The position numbers and the translations under genes are program-made. The notes beneath the pieces were generated by a model, which worked only from the letters and a program-made list of their open reading frames with translations, made no database searches and was not told the origin of the DNA. Source: Quercus robur (lineage: Eukaryota; Streptophyta; Magnoliopsida; Fagales; Fagaceae). From it: a stretch of 64,000 nt of DNA. The stretch is taken from contig NC_065537.1 in NCBI RefSeq assembly GCF_932294415.1, forward strand, positions 51,070,302 through 51,134,301. The letters run 5' to 3'. Below are positions 1-11,129 of the stretch, one piece after another. Every line of letters starts with the position of its first letter. Position 1 is the first letter of the stretch.

Positions 1-232
1 GACATGTTTGTGCTTCATACAGCGTGAGGTGTTGTGGGGTGACCACATCTCCAATTAATACCACATTGTCCCAAAAGATTCGTTCCAAGGGATCACTAAC
101 ATATATGAAATTTAAAAAGGGATCCTTTGTTTCTTTCATCACTCTCACCAACTCAAAAACACAAACCTTCTCTGCTTCTTGATGCATCTTCTAGACCATT
201 TCACAACTTATTTTCATGGTTACTGAGTTTCT
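1..232 (-). pseudogene. Relic exon 4 of FAD monooxygenase (cut by window edge)
   Basis: This matches the 5' part of exon 4 of the intact genes at 1,899-4,136 and 39,919-42,140. On the minus strand it begins at 232 after a splice-acceptor-like AG and runs off the window at base 1. Two in-frame stops are visible: a TAG where the intact genes have a Gln codon (AAG ATG follows), and a TGA just after the GDAAHPTTPH region, where the intact genes have Arg. It is the arm-1 counterpart of 37,797-38,303, which carries the same two stops, so the decay predates the segmental duplication. It cannot encode a functional enzyme. Confidence 0.9.
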
Positions 233-690
233 CTAGATTTATTAAGTTAAAGTATCAGCTCTAGTAGGCAGAACCAAAGCAAAAGCAATTTTCCATTGAG
301 ATTTCATAGATCTATGCTGGGTTATTTTTTGGATGGTTCAATTTTCCATTGATTTCGCTTGTGTATTCACCATGTTTTAATGGCAAAAGTTATCAAGCCA
401 CTATGTTACAGGGTGAATGCTATGTCAAGAAGTTTTTAAAACATGTGTCCTAAATGAATTCTTGCCCTTTTCCATTTGGGGAATAGTTAGGTACTCGAAG
501 AGTTCTACACCCACATTATCAATATAAATAAATAGACTTTGCTTTAATTTTTGGATTAGATGCCTCTATTCTAATGAAGCCACAAAACCATTCAATGTAT
601 CTTCTATCACTATTCACCAAAGAAGATTTGCAATTGTCTAGAAGGGGATGAGAGCAGGCAATGGTCTCCATTTCTATTGTCAATCTTTCT
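233..690 (-). other. Relic intron 3 of the dead monooxygenase
   Basis: This stretch lines up, with many changes, to intron 3 of the intact gene (2,400-2,780). Shared blocks include the AGCTGATA-like segment next to exon 4, a run ending in TGTGTCCTA, and the AAGCCAC segment. The similarity fades at about 650-690, where copia-derived sequence begins on the opposite strand. The break therefore lies inside intron 3, and exons 1-3 of this copy are missing. No coding capacity. Confidence 0.7.
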
Positions 691-1191
691 TTGCAGCCTG
701 CAGGCCTCTGTGAACCAGACTAGACTGGAGATCCAACTGATTGCCATCCCCCCACCAGCAACTATTTCTTCCTTGATACCTCACACATTTTTTGGTGTAG
801 CAAAAAATATTTGTTGTAACCTATTCCAGTACTAGTGCCAAGACTAATGAGCCCTTGTGAGGCTATGTTTGAGCTTCTATGTATCGATGGCTCTTAGCAA
901 ATAAGAGTTCTCCCTAGATCAAAAGTACCACTATCCACTTTAACAATTGAGTGCTATCCATATTTCCTATAATGATATCCCCCATTAGCACACTAAGCAC
1001 ATTGAGATCAACTATCACTTAATCCGACATCATCTCCAAGACTCCAACAGGGTAGTATTCACTTGCACTCAGTTTCATCTAAAGACCAACTTGCTAATGT
1101 GTTCACTAAGTATCATCTGTCAGGTTGCCTCTGTTATTTCCTCTTCAAACTCAAGTTGGCTTCCTCCATGATGACTCAAGTTTGAGTAGAA
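690..1191 (+). mobile_element. Copia RNase H/pol 3' remnant
   Basis: Translation on the plus strand, with frameshifts, gives pieces typical of the Ty1-copia RNase H domain: an LQAYC..D..GDPTD-like start, a YFFLDTSHIFW-like strand, a VVTYSSTSAKTNE piece corresponding to the usual SRSSAEAEY motif, then AIHIAYNDVAH, a stop, and HTKHIEINYHLIRHHLQ, followed by a KDQLAN-like end. A degraded polypurine stretch precedes TGTTAGTA at 1,192, the expected LTR start. Arm 2 keeps the same remnant at 38,740-39,199 but lacks about 50 bp around the SSTSA piece. The element is dead and predates the duplication. Confidence 0.8.
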
Positions 1192-1380
1192 TGTTAGTAT
1201 AACACATTTGGCACATGTCATATGTTGCATATCATGGTTAGTCCTTAATATTGAAGAGGACCTCATAACATAACCCTCGAATCTATCTATAGAGACCATC
1301 ACAATAAAAACTAAAACCAATTTTTTTTTACTGGGCATTAACTTGGAGCCACGTGCATCTATAGCACTTTTTACTAAGAT
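1192..1380 (+). mobile_element. Probable partial copia 3' LTR
   Basis: The segment begins TGTTAGTA directly after the polypurine-like end of the copia remnant, as an LTR would. The right end is not defined because no second LTR is present. A 39,200-39,400 counterpart exists in arm 2. The minus-strand open frame here (1,120-1,383) crosses the pol/LTR junction and is not a gene. Confidence 0.5.
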
Positions 1381-1898
1381 CAATGTAGTTATAAATCTAG
1401 AAAATACAAAGAATATAAAGAGATTCTACCACAAAATCATGTCATTACTAATGCATTATCAAGAAAGAAACCCTGTTTATTCCACCATAATCATATCAAC
1501 TACTTAGGCCATTTCATACGGTTCACCACCATTATTCATTAATTTGCAGGATAACAATCAATTGGTGCCTAATCATGCAAACCATAAGATTTTGTTGACC
1601 AACAAGCCGATGAAGCATTAACATGGAGACTTTAGCGACTACTGATAGTAGTGGAGAAATTTATTCAATTGCAATGCAAAGCAGAAAAAACTGATTGTGT
1701 GTTCTTCAAAATCAGGGATTTTTTTTTTTCGCTCAATAGATAGTATCATACTATACAAACAAGGCAATTCTAGCCAAAACCTAGATCTGATGTAACTATA
1801 GCTACTGTGAAATGATGAGCAAAGAATTACAAGGATAGTAACCCTATGCCATTTTCAGTTGCAGAGATATGCTATTAATTCCAAGTAAATAAAGGACA
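1381..1898. other. Intergenic, 3' of monooxygenase gene 1
   Basis: No gene is recognised. This is AT-rich sequence conserved with 39,400-39,918 in arm 2. It lies immediately 3' of the stop codon of the minus-strand monooxygenase gene and so should contain its 3' UTR; no polyadenylation site was assigned. Confidence 0.6.
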
Positions 1899-4136
1899 TC
1901 ATATTAATAGTAAAGGAACATCATCAAAGAAAGGCATGTTCTTCTGCTGTACCTCTTGATAATCCTCTGATCTAGAATTCTTTGGATCAAAAGCCTCACG
2001 GTCAGGAAGAACTAAACCTTGTTTTATGCGACCCATTCTCCTAGCATGCAGAACTTGCTTGGAAACAACTGGAAGCCGAGTGGTCTGATATTCTCTTAGC
2101 GCTGCTTGTAAATTTTCTGCTCCATTCTTTGCAAGGCATTTACCTAAAACTGCTGCATCCAACACTGACATGTTTGTGCTTCTTAAACCGTGAGGAGTTG
2201 TGGGGTGAGCTGCATCTCCAACTAATACCACATTGTCCCAAAAGATTTGTTCTAAAGGATTGGTATCATATATGAAATTCAAAAAGGGATCCTTTGTTTC
2301 TTGAATGACTCTCACGAACTCAGGAACCCAAACCTTCTCTGCTTCTAGATGCATCTTCTGGATCATCTCACTGCTTACTTTCATGGTTACTGAGTTTCTC
2401 TAAATATATTTTAATTAATATATCAGCTCTAGTTGATAGCACCAAAAAGTCTCAAAGCCAAAGAAATTTAACATTGTGTTTTCATAGATCTATCTTGGTT
2501 TTTTCTTTTAATTTTTGAATGGTTTAAGACCAAAATTTATGAAGCTGCTATGTCATGGGATGAACAGCATGTTAACAACTATTTAACCATGTGTCCTATA
2601 TGTGCCTAAATGAATGCCTGCCCTTACCCATAAATATTAGCCTTGCTTTTTCAGCTTCTATGCCTCTATTCTTATAAAGCCACTAAACCATACAATGAAT
2701 ATTCTATCACTAAACACCAAAGAAAATTTGCAGTTTATATAGAATTGGATGTAACAAATGGGATGAAACTGAGCAATCACCTTGAGTTCAGGCTCGGGTT
2801 GGTTGACATACCAAATCCAATTAAGCCTTTTGTTCGGAAGCTCATAAAACACACTGTGAGTCTCAGAACCTAAGTCGAAGTACAAACATTTTCCCAATTC
2901 AGGATATGAATTACGGATGCCCACAACAGTTTCTGAATTTTCATTTCCTGAAAAATCAAAAACCCCTCTCCATGCACAATAACCCGAATACCTTCAAAGA
3001 AAATTTCAATGACAAACTTCAAATTCATAAGCAAGATATAAGGAAAAAAAAGAAAGGAGCAAATTTTCATTTGTTTTTAATTAGAAACCTCAATTTAAGG
3101 CCAGGAAGAAAACTCTGACGGATAGAAGAGAGGCTCCCATCTGCTGCAACAAGTAAATTACCCACTATTTCGATTTCCTCATCAGTTTCTAGAACCTTAG
3201 CCTTAATCTTGACAGATGTCTTGTCCTCAGAAATGCAGAAAGAGAGAAAAAGGTAACCCCATAAAAGTATGTTTGGGGGCAATGCATTGTAAAGAAGGCC
3301 ATGGAGATCAGCCCAATGAGCTGCTCTGAAATTGAAGTTGTCATCTCTTGTCAATGTCCAGCTGACCTCCTTCTCACCATCTCTTGCTTGGTTCTGTTTG
3401 CAAACAAATTCATAAGCAAGAGAAAGTTAGTTGTCTGTAATTTTTCAAGTGAGAACATTCTTATATCAAACCTTATTACATGGTATATTCTAAAGCGAAG
3501 CGAAAGAATCGAAAGGTGGCAGGAGAATTAACTGTTTGTGATCATGGTAGTTCAAAAAACAATAACGAAAGTAATAAGATTTTTTTTTTTTTTTGTTGAC
3601 GGAAAAAATTATCAGAATATTGCCTCAAGTCAAAATGGATGCAACTGCAGAAATAAAAAAGAAAACCTGAGATTGCCTCAAAGTCAGAATCAAACTATTG
3701 TTCCAAGGGAAATTTTATTATTAATTAATCAAAGTTTGTACTTAGTAACGTTGATTCATATAAATGAAATTCTGCGAGTTATCTGAAACAAGAATAGGAA
3801 TCATGTATTGATTTTTCTTTTCCTTTGTTTATAGCATGTCAAGTTAACTATAGTCTATAGATAGCAAAGTAGGAGGGGTAAAACGAAAATAGACTTGAGT
3901 ACCATGTCAATAGTGAGTGGCAAAGTGGAAGAGTAGAGAAGCTCTGGATCATCAAGCCAAGACTGAATGAGCCTCTGGGACAGAGGGTCGAGCCCGAGTC
4001 CAGCTCCGGTGGGACTTCCCTTAATGGGTTCGCAAGTTTTCTCAAGCACAACAACATCCCACCCAGCTAAGATTAGTGTGTGTGCACATGACACTCCTGC
4101 TATGCTTCCTCCCACCACTACTGCTTTAGGCTTCAT
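1899..4136 (-). CDS. FAD-dependent monooxygenase, intact copy 1 (4 exons)
   Basis: Predicted flavoprotein hydroxylase of the PF01494-type family, which uses FAD and NAD(P)H to insert oxygen into small organic substrates; plant members are often labelled FAD-dependent urate hydroxylase-like. Substrate unknown. Exons on the minus strand: 4,136-3,903, 3,393-3,089, 2,991-2,781 and 2,399-1,899. All introns are GT-AG, and phases join to 416 codons plus TGA. The N-terminal FAD-binding Rossmann segment is VVVGGSIAG (a variant of GxGxxG). The DG motif is in LLVAADGSLSSIR at the end of exon 2, and the GD motif VLVGDAAHPTTPHG is in exon 4. No signal peptide or membrane segment is evident. The start ATG lies just downstream of a GA-rich tract on the coding strand. 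The paralogue at 39,919-42,140 differs at about 19 residues by eye. Exon structure was inferred from splice motifs and family similarity, without transcript data. Confidence 0.92.
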
Positions 4137-4137
4137 A

Positions 4138-4167
4138 TCTCTCTCTCTCTCTTTCTTTCTCTCTACT
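4138..4167 (-). repeat. GA microsatellite in 5' UTR of monooxygenase copy 1
   Basis: A TC run on the plus strand (GA on the coding strand) lies directly upstream of the start codon of the monooxygenase gene. Copy 2 has a shorter version at 42,142-42,162. GAGA-type tracts next to start codons are common in plant 5' UTRs and can influence expression, but no function is shown here. Confidence 0.8.
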
Positions 4168-4299
4168 CCTATAATTATTTGGAGGAAGTGAATATATGAT
4201 TCTATGAATGGCTTGGTGAACTGGAAAGGGTATATGAATATATGAATAGCTAATTTGTGGACACAGAGAAGGGTCAGGGAGTTCAATTTCAATGTCAAA

Positions 4300-4963
4300 A
4301 GACAACAAGTTAAATGTTTGTTGTTACCTTTTTGGTGCTATCCTACATGTTTGGACTAGAGTAGGGGAACTAGATACTCAAACCATTCTTAAAATAAATA
4401 AATAAATACTCAGACCAAATTTTTTATTTTTTAAATTAAGAAAATTTGCAGGGGAAGGGTTTCCACTTTCCACAAATGTCAAAAATTTTGGAAATTGAAG
4501 TCCTGCTTCCTTTCAATCATTTGAACTATATCTCCTTTGGTTATATAATCATATTCATAAATTAAAAAAAAAAAAAAAGTAGGAGATTTAAGGTACCGAT
4601 CCATCTTAGTTATATTTCCTTATTATTGTGGAATATAATATATTATTTTTATAATAATATATTATTTTCAATAATATGAATTTAAGAAAAACAAAAACAA
4701 AATTGTTTTATGGCATTTATTGTCACAACTAGAAATAATAAAATATTATTAAGATAAATTTAAAATAATAATAAAACTCTATTTTAGTTTCATTAGTTTT
4801 TTTATAATTGAGGTTTAATGGATCTAGTATTTTCAATGTTTAGAAACTTTGATAATTTAATTTTACTTCTTTTTTGTTATGTGTGTGGATAATTTGATAT
4901 TTACAATAAAGGAGGGTAGATTTGAAATCTAAATGTTTCTGTTAAAATTAGGGATGGACCCAA
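4300..4963. other. AT-rich spacer, shared with arm 2
   Basis: No gene is seen. It contains the sequence that corresponds to the pre-insertion target of the gypsy element of arm 2 (around 4,570-4,590), so it serves as the empty site. Compared with 54,090-54,135 it lacks a short segment between two CCAT copies. Compared with 54,360-54,925 it lacks about 565 bp. Confidence 0.7.
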
Positions 4964-5370
4964 GTGGTGGCTCAGGCTCTCCTGACCCTAATCGACTATA
5001 AAGCCTGGGCCTTGGGCCTTGGTGAAGTACACTATGGATTGGGCTTTGTATTCTTCCAAAGCCTGGTTTTTTTTTTTTTCATTTTCTCTTTATGTCAAGT
5101 TTTGAATTGTATTTCAAATTCAAAGCCAAACAAAAAAACACAAAGAAAAGAAAATTCTCCGAGAGCGAAAAACAGAAACCCAGCAAATGCTATTCAGGAC
5201 CGTCAGTTTAGAGAGGAGGAGATCAAGACATTTGGGCTGGGCCAATCCCAGCCTGTCCTCTTTAGAAACTTTAGGCCCTGCCTCAAAATAAACATAAATT
5301 CTCTCAAGCTAAAGCCCAAAAAGCAATAAAATACCTAACCCAAAATAAAAAGAAACAAATTAATATGCTT
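4964..5370. repeat. GGGCCTT-containing block, duplicated at 56,015-56,425
   Basis: A short, relatively GC-rich block with iterated GGGCCTT units: two in a row here, with more copies at 56,038-56,064. A 121-codon plus-strand frame (4,964-5,329) spans it, but the arm-2 copy does not keep the same frame through and the composition is not protein-like. I treat it as non-coding duplicated sequence of unknown origin. Confidence 0.55.
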
Positions 5371-5948
5371 AGCTTTTTTTCTTCTTTTTTTGAATAAATT
5401 GTTGACATGTTGATGCATTTTGCATATGCTTACATACTCATGTATTTGCCATGTCATTTGCTAGTATAGATTTATGTGTTTTATAATCACATGGTCATCC
5501 ATTTTTCCATGTCATTCTCTAGGGTAGGTTGTACTAATGGTGAATGATATAAAATTTTAATAAAAAATAAAAGTGAATGATTAAATTAATAAACTTAATA
5601 TAGACTTCTAATAAAAGATTAGCTTTATAATTAAAAAGTCTAGTTCGTTTGAAAATAAACAAGTATGCAGGGACATTTGCAAACTAAGAAGCTTATCAAC
5701 TTTATTAAAATAATTTTTTTTTAAGATTAATAAAATTGTCAAATGACATTTTTTTTCACATTTTATAGAATTTAAACCCTTGAGTTTCTTTTTGTTTATG
5801 TGTCTTTTTGCATGAGAAAATTGCTTGGAGAGGGCTTACTATACTATGCAATGCTATGGAGTGAGGTAGGGTGCAATGCTATGGAGTAAGGTAAGCCTCA
5901 TTAAATTTGTCATGCAATTTGCTTTCCTAGTAAATGCAATTCGATCAT
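5371..5948. other. AT-rich duplicated intergenic sequence
   Basis: No gene is seen. Collinear with 56,580-57,150 of arm 2, except that arm 2 carries a small LINE fragment at its left edge. The last part (from about 5,848) is repeated at 6,456-6,560. Confidence 0.6.
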
Positions 5949-6625
5949 ATGCTTAGCAGTGGTGGAGCCAGGAATTTATCTTTGGGGGGGCCATATGTAA
6001 TTTTTTTTTTTTTTTTTTTGTGTAGATGAAATGTAAAATAGTAATATGCAATACTTCATAACTCAATTTTTTCCCTTTTATTTGTTGAGATAATTGTTAA
6101 AATACCTATATGTTCATTTTAAAGATAATGAATGTTTAATTATTGTAATTTGTTTACACATATATTTATAGATATTATTTTTTTAAATGAAAATTATATT
6201 TACTTTTAAACTTTCTTAAATATGTATGTATATTATTAGGTATAGGGGACAAAATAATAAGGTTATTTAAAAATTATCAAATTATTTAAGATATTTTCAA
6301 AAAAATTAATTAATTTTTTCAAAAATTTTGGGGGGCCTAGGCCCCCCTTGGTCATCAAGTGGCTCCGCCACTGATGCTTAGCTATACTTTTTAGTCTTGT
6401 TTTTTAGAATATATTGTTCACATGTCTATTCAATTTGCACATGCCTGCATGTTCATGCTTAGCTATGGAGTGAGGTAGGTTGCAATTGCCTCATTAAATT
6501 TGTCATGCAATTTGCTTTCCTAGTAAATGCAATGCGATCATATGCGTAGCTATGCTTTTTAGAATAAATTGTTCACATGTTTATTCATTTTGCACATGCA
6601 TGCATGTTCATGCATTTGACTTATA
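5848..6625 (+). repeat. Local tandem duplication (two copies, MITE in first)
   Basis: A segment starting CTATGGAGTGAGGTAGG and running through the ATGCTTAG/ATGCGTAG site to a GCATGTTCATGC end occurs twice, the first copy split by the MITE at 5,957-6,373 and the second at about 6,456-6,625. Arm 2 has a single copy. The unit is about 190 bp without the MITE. The duplication is therefore specific to arm 1. Confidence 0.7.
5957..6373. mobile_element. hAT-like MITE with 8-bp target duplication
   Basis: A 417-bp element with terminal inverted repeats beginning CAGTGG(T/C)GGAGCCA and an inner inverted GGGGGGCC segment at both ends. It is flanked by direct repeats ATGCTTAG at 5,949-5,956 and 6,374-6,381. 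Arm 2 has the uninterrupted site with a single ATGCTTAG near 57,148, which proves the boundaries and shows that insertion came after the duplication. The 8-bp target repeat fits the hAT superfamily. No transposase frame is present, so it is non-autonomous. A T-run and AT-rich filler occupy the middle. Confidence 0.92.
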
Positions 6626-7019
6626 AATCTTAGGATAGTTTTATGAGTTTATAAAATCACATGCTCATGCATTTTCCCAAGTCATTCACGTGGGTAGGTT
6701 GTACAAGTTCACATGCTCAGCAATGAACCAAATGCCAATATTTTTAGTTATCCTATAAATCTTGAACCTTGGAATTAATTTCAAAATAATGTGTTATCTC
6801 TTAAGATAGGTGTTGTAGGGTACCTAACTAAGATTTTGAATTAGTACGGTGAATGATTAAATTTTTAATAAAAAAAAAGTGAATGGTCAAAATTAATGAG
6901 TTTAATATAGACTTTTAATAAAATTCGAAATAAAATGACAAAACCTTATTATTTAAAAAATTAAAGTCTAGTTCTTTTGTAAATAAAATATGTAGTGACA
7001 TTTGCAAATTAGGGAGCTT

Positions 7020-8830
7020 ACTTTTTGACTCAATTTTCCATTGAATTTACACAATTCTGTACATTTAACGTATCCAATGTATTCAATTTTTCTACAAATT
7101 CAGAGAATTCATACATCTAATGTACACAATTTTCTTTTGAATTTTAAAATTTCTATACATTCAATGTATTCACTGTATTTAAAATTTTCTTCAAATCCAA
7201 ACAATTTGTACATCTAATGTACACAATTTTTCCTTAAATTTTAAAAAATCATGTACATTCAACATATCCAAAGTATTTAACTCTTTTTTCAAATATAGAC
7301 AATCTGTATATCTAATGTACACAATTGTCCTTCAAATTTAACAATTTTGTACAATCAACATATATAATGTATCTAAATTTTTCCTTATATCCAGACAATC
7401 TATAAGTCTAATGTATACAATTTCCGTTGAATTTTTATAGTTTTGTGCATTCAATGTATTAGACGTATCCAAATTTTTCTACAAATCCAGACAATTTGTA
7501 ATCTAATATACACAATTTTTTGTTGAATTAGCAATTTTGTACATTCAATGTATCCAATGTATTTTTCTTCAAATCTAGACAATCTGTACATCTAATGTAC
7601 ACAATTTTCCATTGAATTTTCATGATTTAGTACATTCGATGTATTAAACGTATTCAAAATTTTCTACAAATTTAGGCAATTTGTACATCTAGTGAGTGTT
7701 TGCGCTCGGCGTCTGCGTCCACGTTTTGGTGAGTTTACGTTTTCTCTTTTTTTTTTTTTTTTTTTTGGCCCGCTTTTGTTGACTTTGGGGGGACAAATTT
7801 CACTATTATGAACAGTAAATGCACTGTTCATACACTGTGCTGACACTGTTCATATATTAAAAAATATTAAAAATGGGTCCCACGGTACTATTTACACATT
7901 TAAAAATTATTTTGCTACAGTGTTTTCAGTTTTCAGTTTCAGCAACAATAAGCTGTATCCAAACGGACCCCTAATGAACATAATTTTCCATTGAATTTAA
8001 TAATTCTATACATTCAACATATCAAATGTATTTAAGTTTTTCTTCAAATCCAGACAATTTGTACATTTAATGTACACAATTTCCGTACACAATTTTTCGT
8101 TGAATTTAACAATTCTATATATTCAACGTATCCAATGTATTTAAATTTTTTTTTCAAAATCTAGACAATCTGTACATCTATTGTACACAATTTTCCGTTG
8201 AATTTAACAATTCTATACATTCAACTTGTCCAACGTATTTAAATATTTTTCAAAATTTAGACAATCTGTACCTTTAACGAATCCAACATATTTAATTTTT
8301 TTTTTCAAATCTAGACAATTTGTACATTTAATGTACAAATTTTTTTGTTGAATTTAACAATTCTGTACATTCAACCTATCCAATGTATTTTAAATATTTA
8401 TCCAAATCCAAACAATTTTTACATCTAATGAACAAAATTTTCCATTGAATTTTCATGATTTTATACATTCAACGTATTAAACGTATCCAAAATTTTCTAC
8501 AAATCTAGATAATCTATACATCTAATGTGCACAATTTTTCATTGAATTTAACAACTTTGTACATTCAACGTATCCAAAGCATTTAAATTTTTCTTCAAAT
8601 CTAGATAATCTTTACATCTAATATACATAATTTTCTGTTGAATTTGAAAAATTCTTATAATTAATGTATCCAAAGTATTTAAATTTTTCTTCAAATCTAG
8701 ACAATCTGTACATATAACGTACATAATTTTTCATTGAATTTAACAATTCTATACATTCAATGTATCTAATGTATTTAAAATTTTCTTCAAATCCAAACAA
8801 TTTGTACATCTAATGTACAAACTTTTACAT
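7020..8830 (+). repeat. Minisatellite, unit about 97 bp, arm 1
   Basis: Diverged tandem units of roughly 95-100 bp. Each contains a TGTACATCTAATGTACA-like palindrome, then a TTGAATTTAACAATTCT-like stretch, a TACATTCAACGTATCCAA-like stretch and an AAATTTTTCTTCAAATCCAGACAA-type end. Allowing for the MITE inserted at 7,692-7,970, about 15-16 units fit. The array is shared with 57,500-59,000, so it predates the segmental duplication. Some units are merged or shortened. Short minus-strand frames inside it are artefacts of the repeat. No coding function is apparent. Confidence 0.88.
7692..7970. mobile_element. Small MITE inside the minisatellite
   Basis: A 279-bp non-repeat island interrupts one unit. 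Both sides carry CTA (7,689-7,691 and 7,971-7,973). The right end read inverted is GGGTCCGTTTGGATACAGC; the left end GTGAGTGTTTGCGCTCGG matches it only partly, so the inverted repeats are weak. Arm 2 shows the uninterrupted unit near 58,078. The 3-bp target repeat would fit a PIF/Harbinger-type element, with low certainty on the superfamily. No protein is encoded. Confidence 0.75.
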
Positions 8831-10500
8831 TGAATTAGATCAAAGTAAGTTTTTCATGCACTACAAATCATATAATCTGAGAAACAATTTTATTCAATGT
8901 ACAACCTGCATCATGGTGATGAACTTAAAAAAGCCTAAAAGCCCTAGTCATTTTGAATTTGCAAGTGCCCAAACCTTTGGAAACGAAAAAAATAAAATAA
9001 AATAAAAAATAAAGTGAGTTTTCAACAATCATTTGACACTCAGAGGAAAAAAAAAAAAAAAGTAAAATAAACCCCATCCAAAAAGGTACTAGAATCTCAT
9101 CCATTTTGCTATACAAATTTAGTTTTTCGTGAAGCAGACATAAAATGGTGTTATGTCCAGTAAAATCACACATCATTCTTTATCAAGTTTTTTTTTAAAA
9201 AAAAAAAAAAAAAAAAATAGAAGACACTATAGATTCATGAAAAATTAAATCTTCACTACAATGAATTGAAAACAAAGGACCAATTAAAAGCAAAATAACT
9301 CTCTTATAATACAACGGACCAAGTTTAGAAAAAAAAAAGGTCCTTTATCAATTTTTCCTTCAGTTCAAAACTCAATATGGCCAAATAGTTTATCTCTACT
9401 ATAATGCCAACACCTGTTTAGGCTTGTAAACTAACATAGGTGCAAAAATGCCAAGTAACACAAGTTGCTCTAAGGCCTTTTGTCAAACACCTAGCAAATA
9501 CAACCAAGAAAGAGAACTTGGTTACTCTATAGGTGCTATATTATAAGGACGCATAATTTCCAGTAACTAAAAAATATTTAGAATATTGGAATCTACAAAT
9601 TAGAAACATATTGATTCCTCCTATTTGCTATTGGCCCTTCATGGTGCTACCTCAGTACACAAGAAAGATATGAAAATTCCATTGATCTGAATCAAAAAAG
9701 AAAAAGAAAAAAGAAAAAAAAGAAACAGAGATAGTTGAGGACCATTATTTCATTTAATTATGGCTTCAAAAAGACTTATATGGTTATATAACATTGGTTG
9801 TGAGCAACAGGAAAATCTAACTAATATAATACTGTCTTCTTATGCTTTGTTTCTGCTTCTCTATTTCATCAATAGACTTAATCTCTATTTCAAGTAATTC
9901 AACAAAATAGATAAGAGGGAAAACAAAACCTGAAAATTAAAGTGACATGATTAAGTTTAAAAGATCACGAACCATTAAAACTCAAGTAGAATTTCATCTT
10001 GTAGTGTTTTCCCTCATGTCAACAAATAGAGTGGAAAAAGGTTATGAACTGAAATTCCTAAAGTGACTGCAACCCATAATTGAAGAGAATGTTAGAAAAA
10101 GAAATTAATACCTTTGCTTTGATGAAATTAAAGTCTCTACATTGTGAAAAATTCTACTTCACCTCTTGCAGAGAAATTGAATGATTTAATCCAAAAGAGA
10201 CGAATTCAAAAAAAAAAAAAAAATTTTGTTCTTTTGAATCAAAGTAGTGTAAGTCTCATTCAAAACTCTAATATGAGTCTAATTGATAACTATAATCAAA
10301 TACATTCAAGGCAATTTATCAAATGACAAAACACCCAACTCTTAACTTTTTAATTAGCACACATTGTTGCTTTCAACAATATAAATACAAATCTTAATCA
10401 AGAGCCAAGCTAGTTAGTGAAATTAAATCCTCAAATTGCTTCAAAAACAAATCATGAACTTATGGAAATTATTCTATATAAAAAGAATGCAAATTAAAAA
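8831..10500. other. Duplicated gene-poor sequence
   Basis: Collinear with 59,001-60,680. No intact gene is seen. On the minus strand there are splice-like fragments, for example a frame of about 32 codons at 9,838-9,930 preceded by CAG and preserved in both arms, but I recognise no protein. Together with the H+-ATPase exon relic just beyond, this may be the eroded body of an old gene. Long A/T runs are present. Confidence 0.5.
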
Positions 10501-10522
10501 TTTTCAAAACTGTGGTGCTTAC

Positions 10523-10630
10523 TGGCTTCTCTTCAAACTTGTTTGGGCCAAAAATCTTCAGTTGGGCTTCAGCATTTTCTGATGAAAGTACACTTCGTTC
10601 TTCAAAAATTTCTTCTAATGAAATGTGCTC
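10523..10630 (-). pseudogene. Plasma-membrane H+-ATPase exon relic (arm 1)
   Basis: The 108-bp segment translates on the minus strand to a peptide beginning EHISLEEIFEE and ending QLKIFGPNKFEEKP. This matches the cytosolic N-terminal segment of plant plasma-membrane P-type H+-ATPases, where IPIEEVFE and IFGPNKLEEK are hallmarks. It is flanked by an AG acceptor and a GT donor, so it looks like one complete internal exon. No neighbouring exons were recognised: the next segment (ESKFLKFLGFMWNPL-like) is not found downstream. It is duplicated at 60,692-60,799. A lone exon cannot make a proton pump. Confidence 0.75.
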
Positions 10631-11129
10631 CTATCAAACCTAAGTATTTCAAAGATGTTAATAGTACTATAAGAAGTGAAATAGATTAAATACCCAAATC
10701 AATAATGCCCAAATTTTAAAAATTAAAAACAAAACTTTATAGGTAACAATTTCAACAATCTGACCATGTGTGAAGACTCTGATTTTTCTTTCTCTTCTTT
10801 ATAGTCTCAAATCTCTATATTATTACTTTAAAAGCCCCAATTTTTTCTTGTTTGATACTGAAATGGTTTTTATCATCAACTGCAGTTCTACCTTTCAACA
10901 ACATCTACCAACAAACAAAAAATTAAAAAAAAAAAAAAAGAAGGAAGAAAAGAAAAGCCAAATAGAATTCAGAGAATGAATATGAAATTAGAATAAGAAG
11001 AAAGAATAGAATAATAGCATTAGCCAAAAAAAAAAAAAAAAAGGAATATACAAATCTGAAAAATAAGAATAAGAACTGATTTTTTTTGTTAGAACTTTGT
11101 GAAAAATTCTAAGAGAACTTGTCACAAAT
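10631..11129. other. Right end of duplication arm 1 and AT-rich junction
   Basis: No gene is seen. Similarity to arm 2 ends at about 11,015, just before a long A-run. The rest is low-complexity sequence. Confidence 0.6.

Larger units (their letters stand above)
1..11015. repeat. Segmental duplication, arm 1
   Basis: Collinear with 38,072-61,170 in the same orientation; window base 1 corresponds to 38,072. Shared content, in order, is a relic monooxygenase exon 4, a copia RNase H remnant, an intact monooxygenase gene, an AT-rich spacer, a block rich in GGGCCTT, a minisatellite of about 97 bp per unit, and an H+-ATPase exon relic. Similarity stops near 11,015 (61,170 in arm 2). The left edge lies outside the window. 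Arm 1 has its own later insertions at 5,957-6,373 and 7,692-7,970 and a local tandem duplication around 5,848-6,625; all are absent from arm 2. Confidence 0.93.

Noticed and set aside
4964..5329. 121-codon plus-strand frame as a small gene
   Set aside because: The duplicated copy at 56,015-56,425 does not keep the frame, composition is not protein-like, and it spans GGGCCTT repeats.
7020..8830. Minisatellite of about 97 bp per unit as a centromeric satellite
   Set aside because: Only about 1.5 kb of diverged units, within a duplicated gene-bearing segment. No sign of a large homogeneous array.
8925..9176. 83-codon minus-strand frame with hydrophobic segment as a membrane peptide
   Set aside because: The run of Phe/Leu comes from an A/T homopolymer, and the arm-2 copy (59,092-59,274) is interrupted and shifted.
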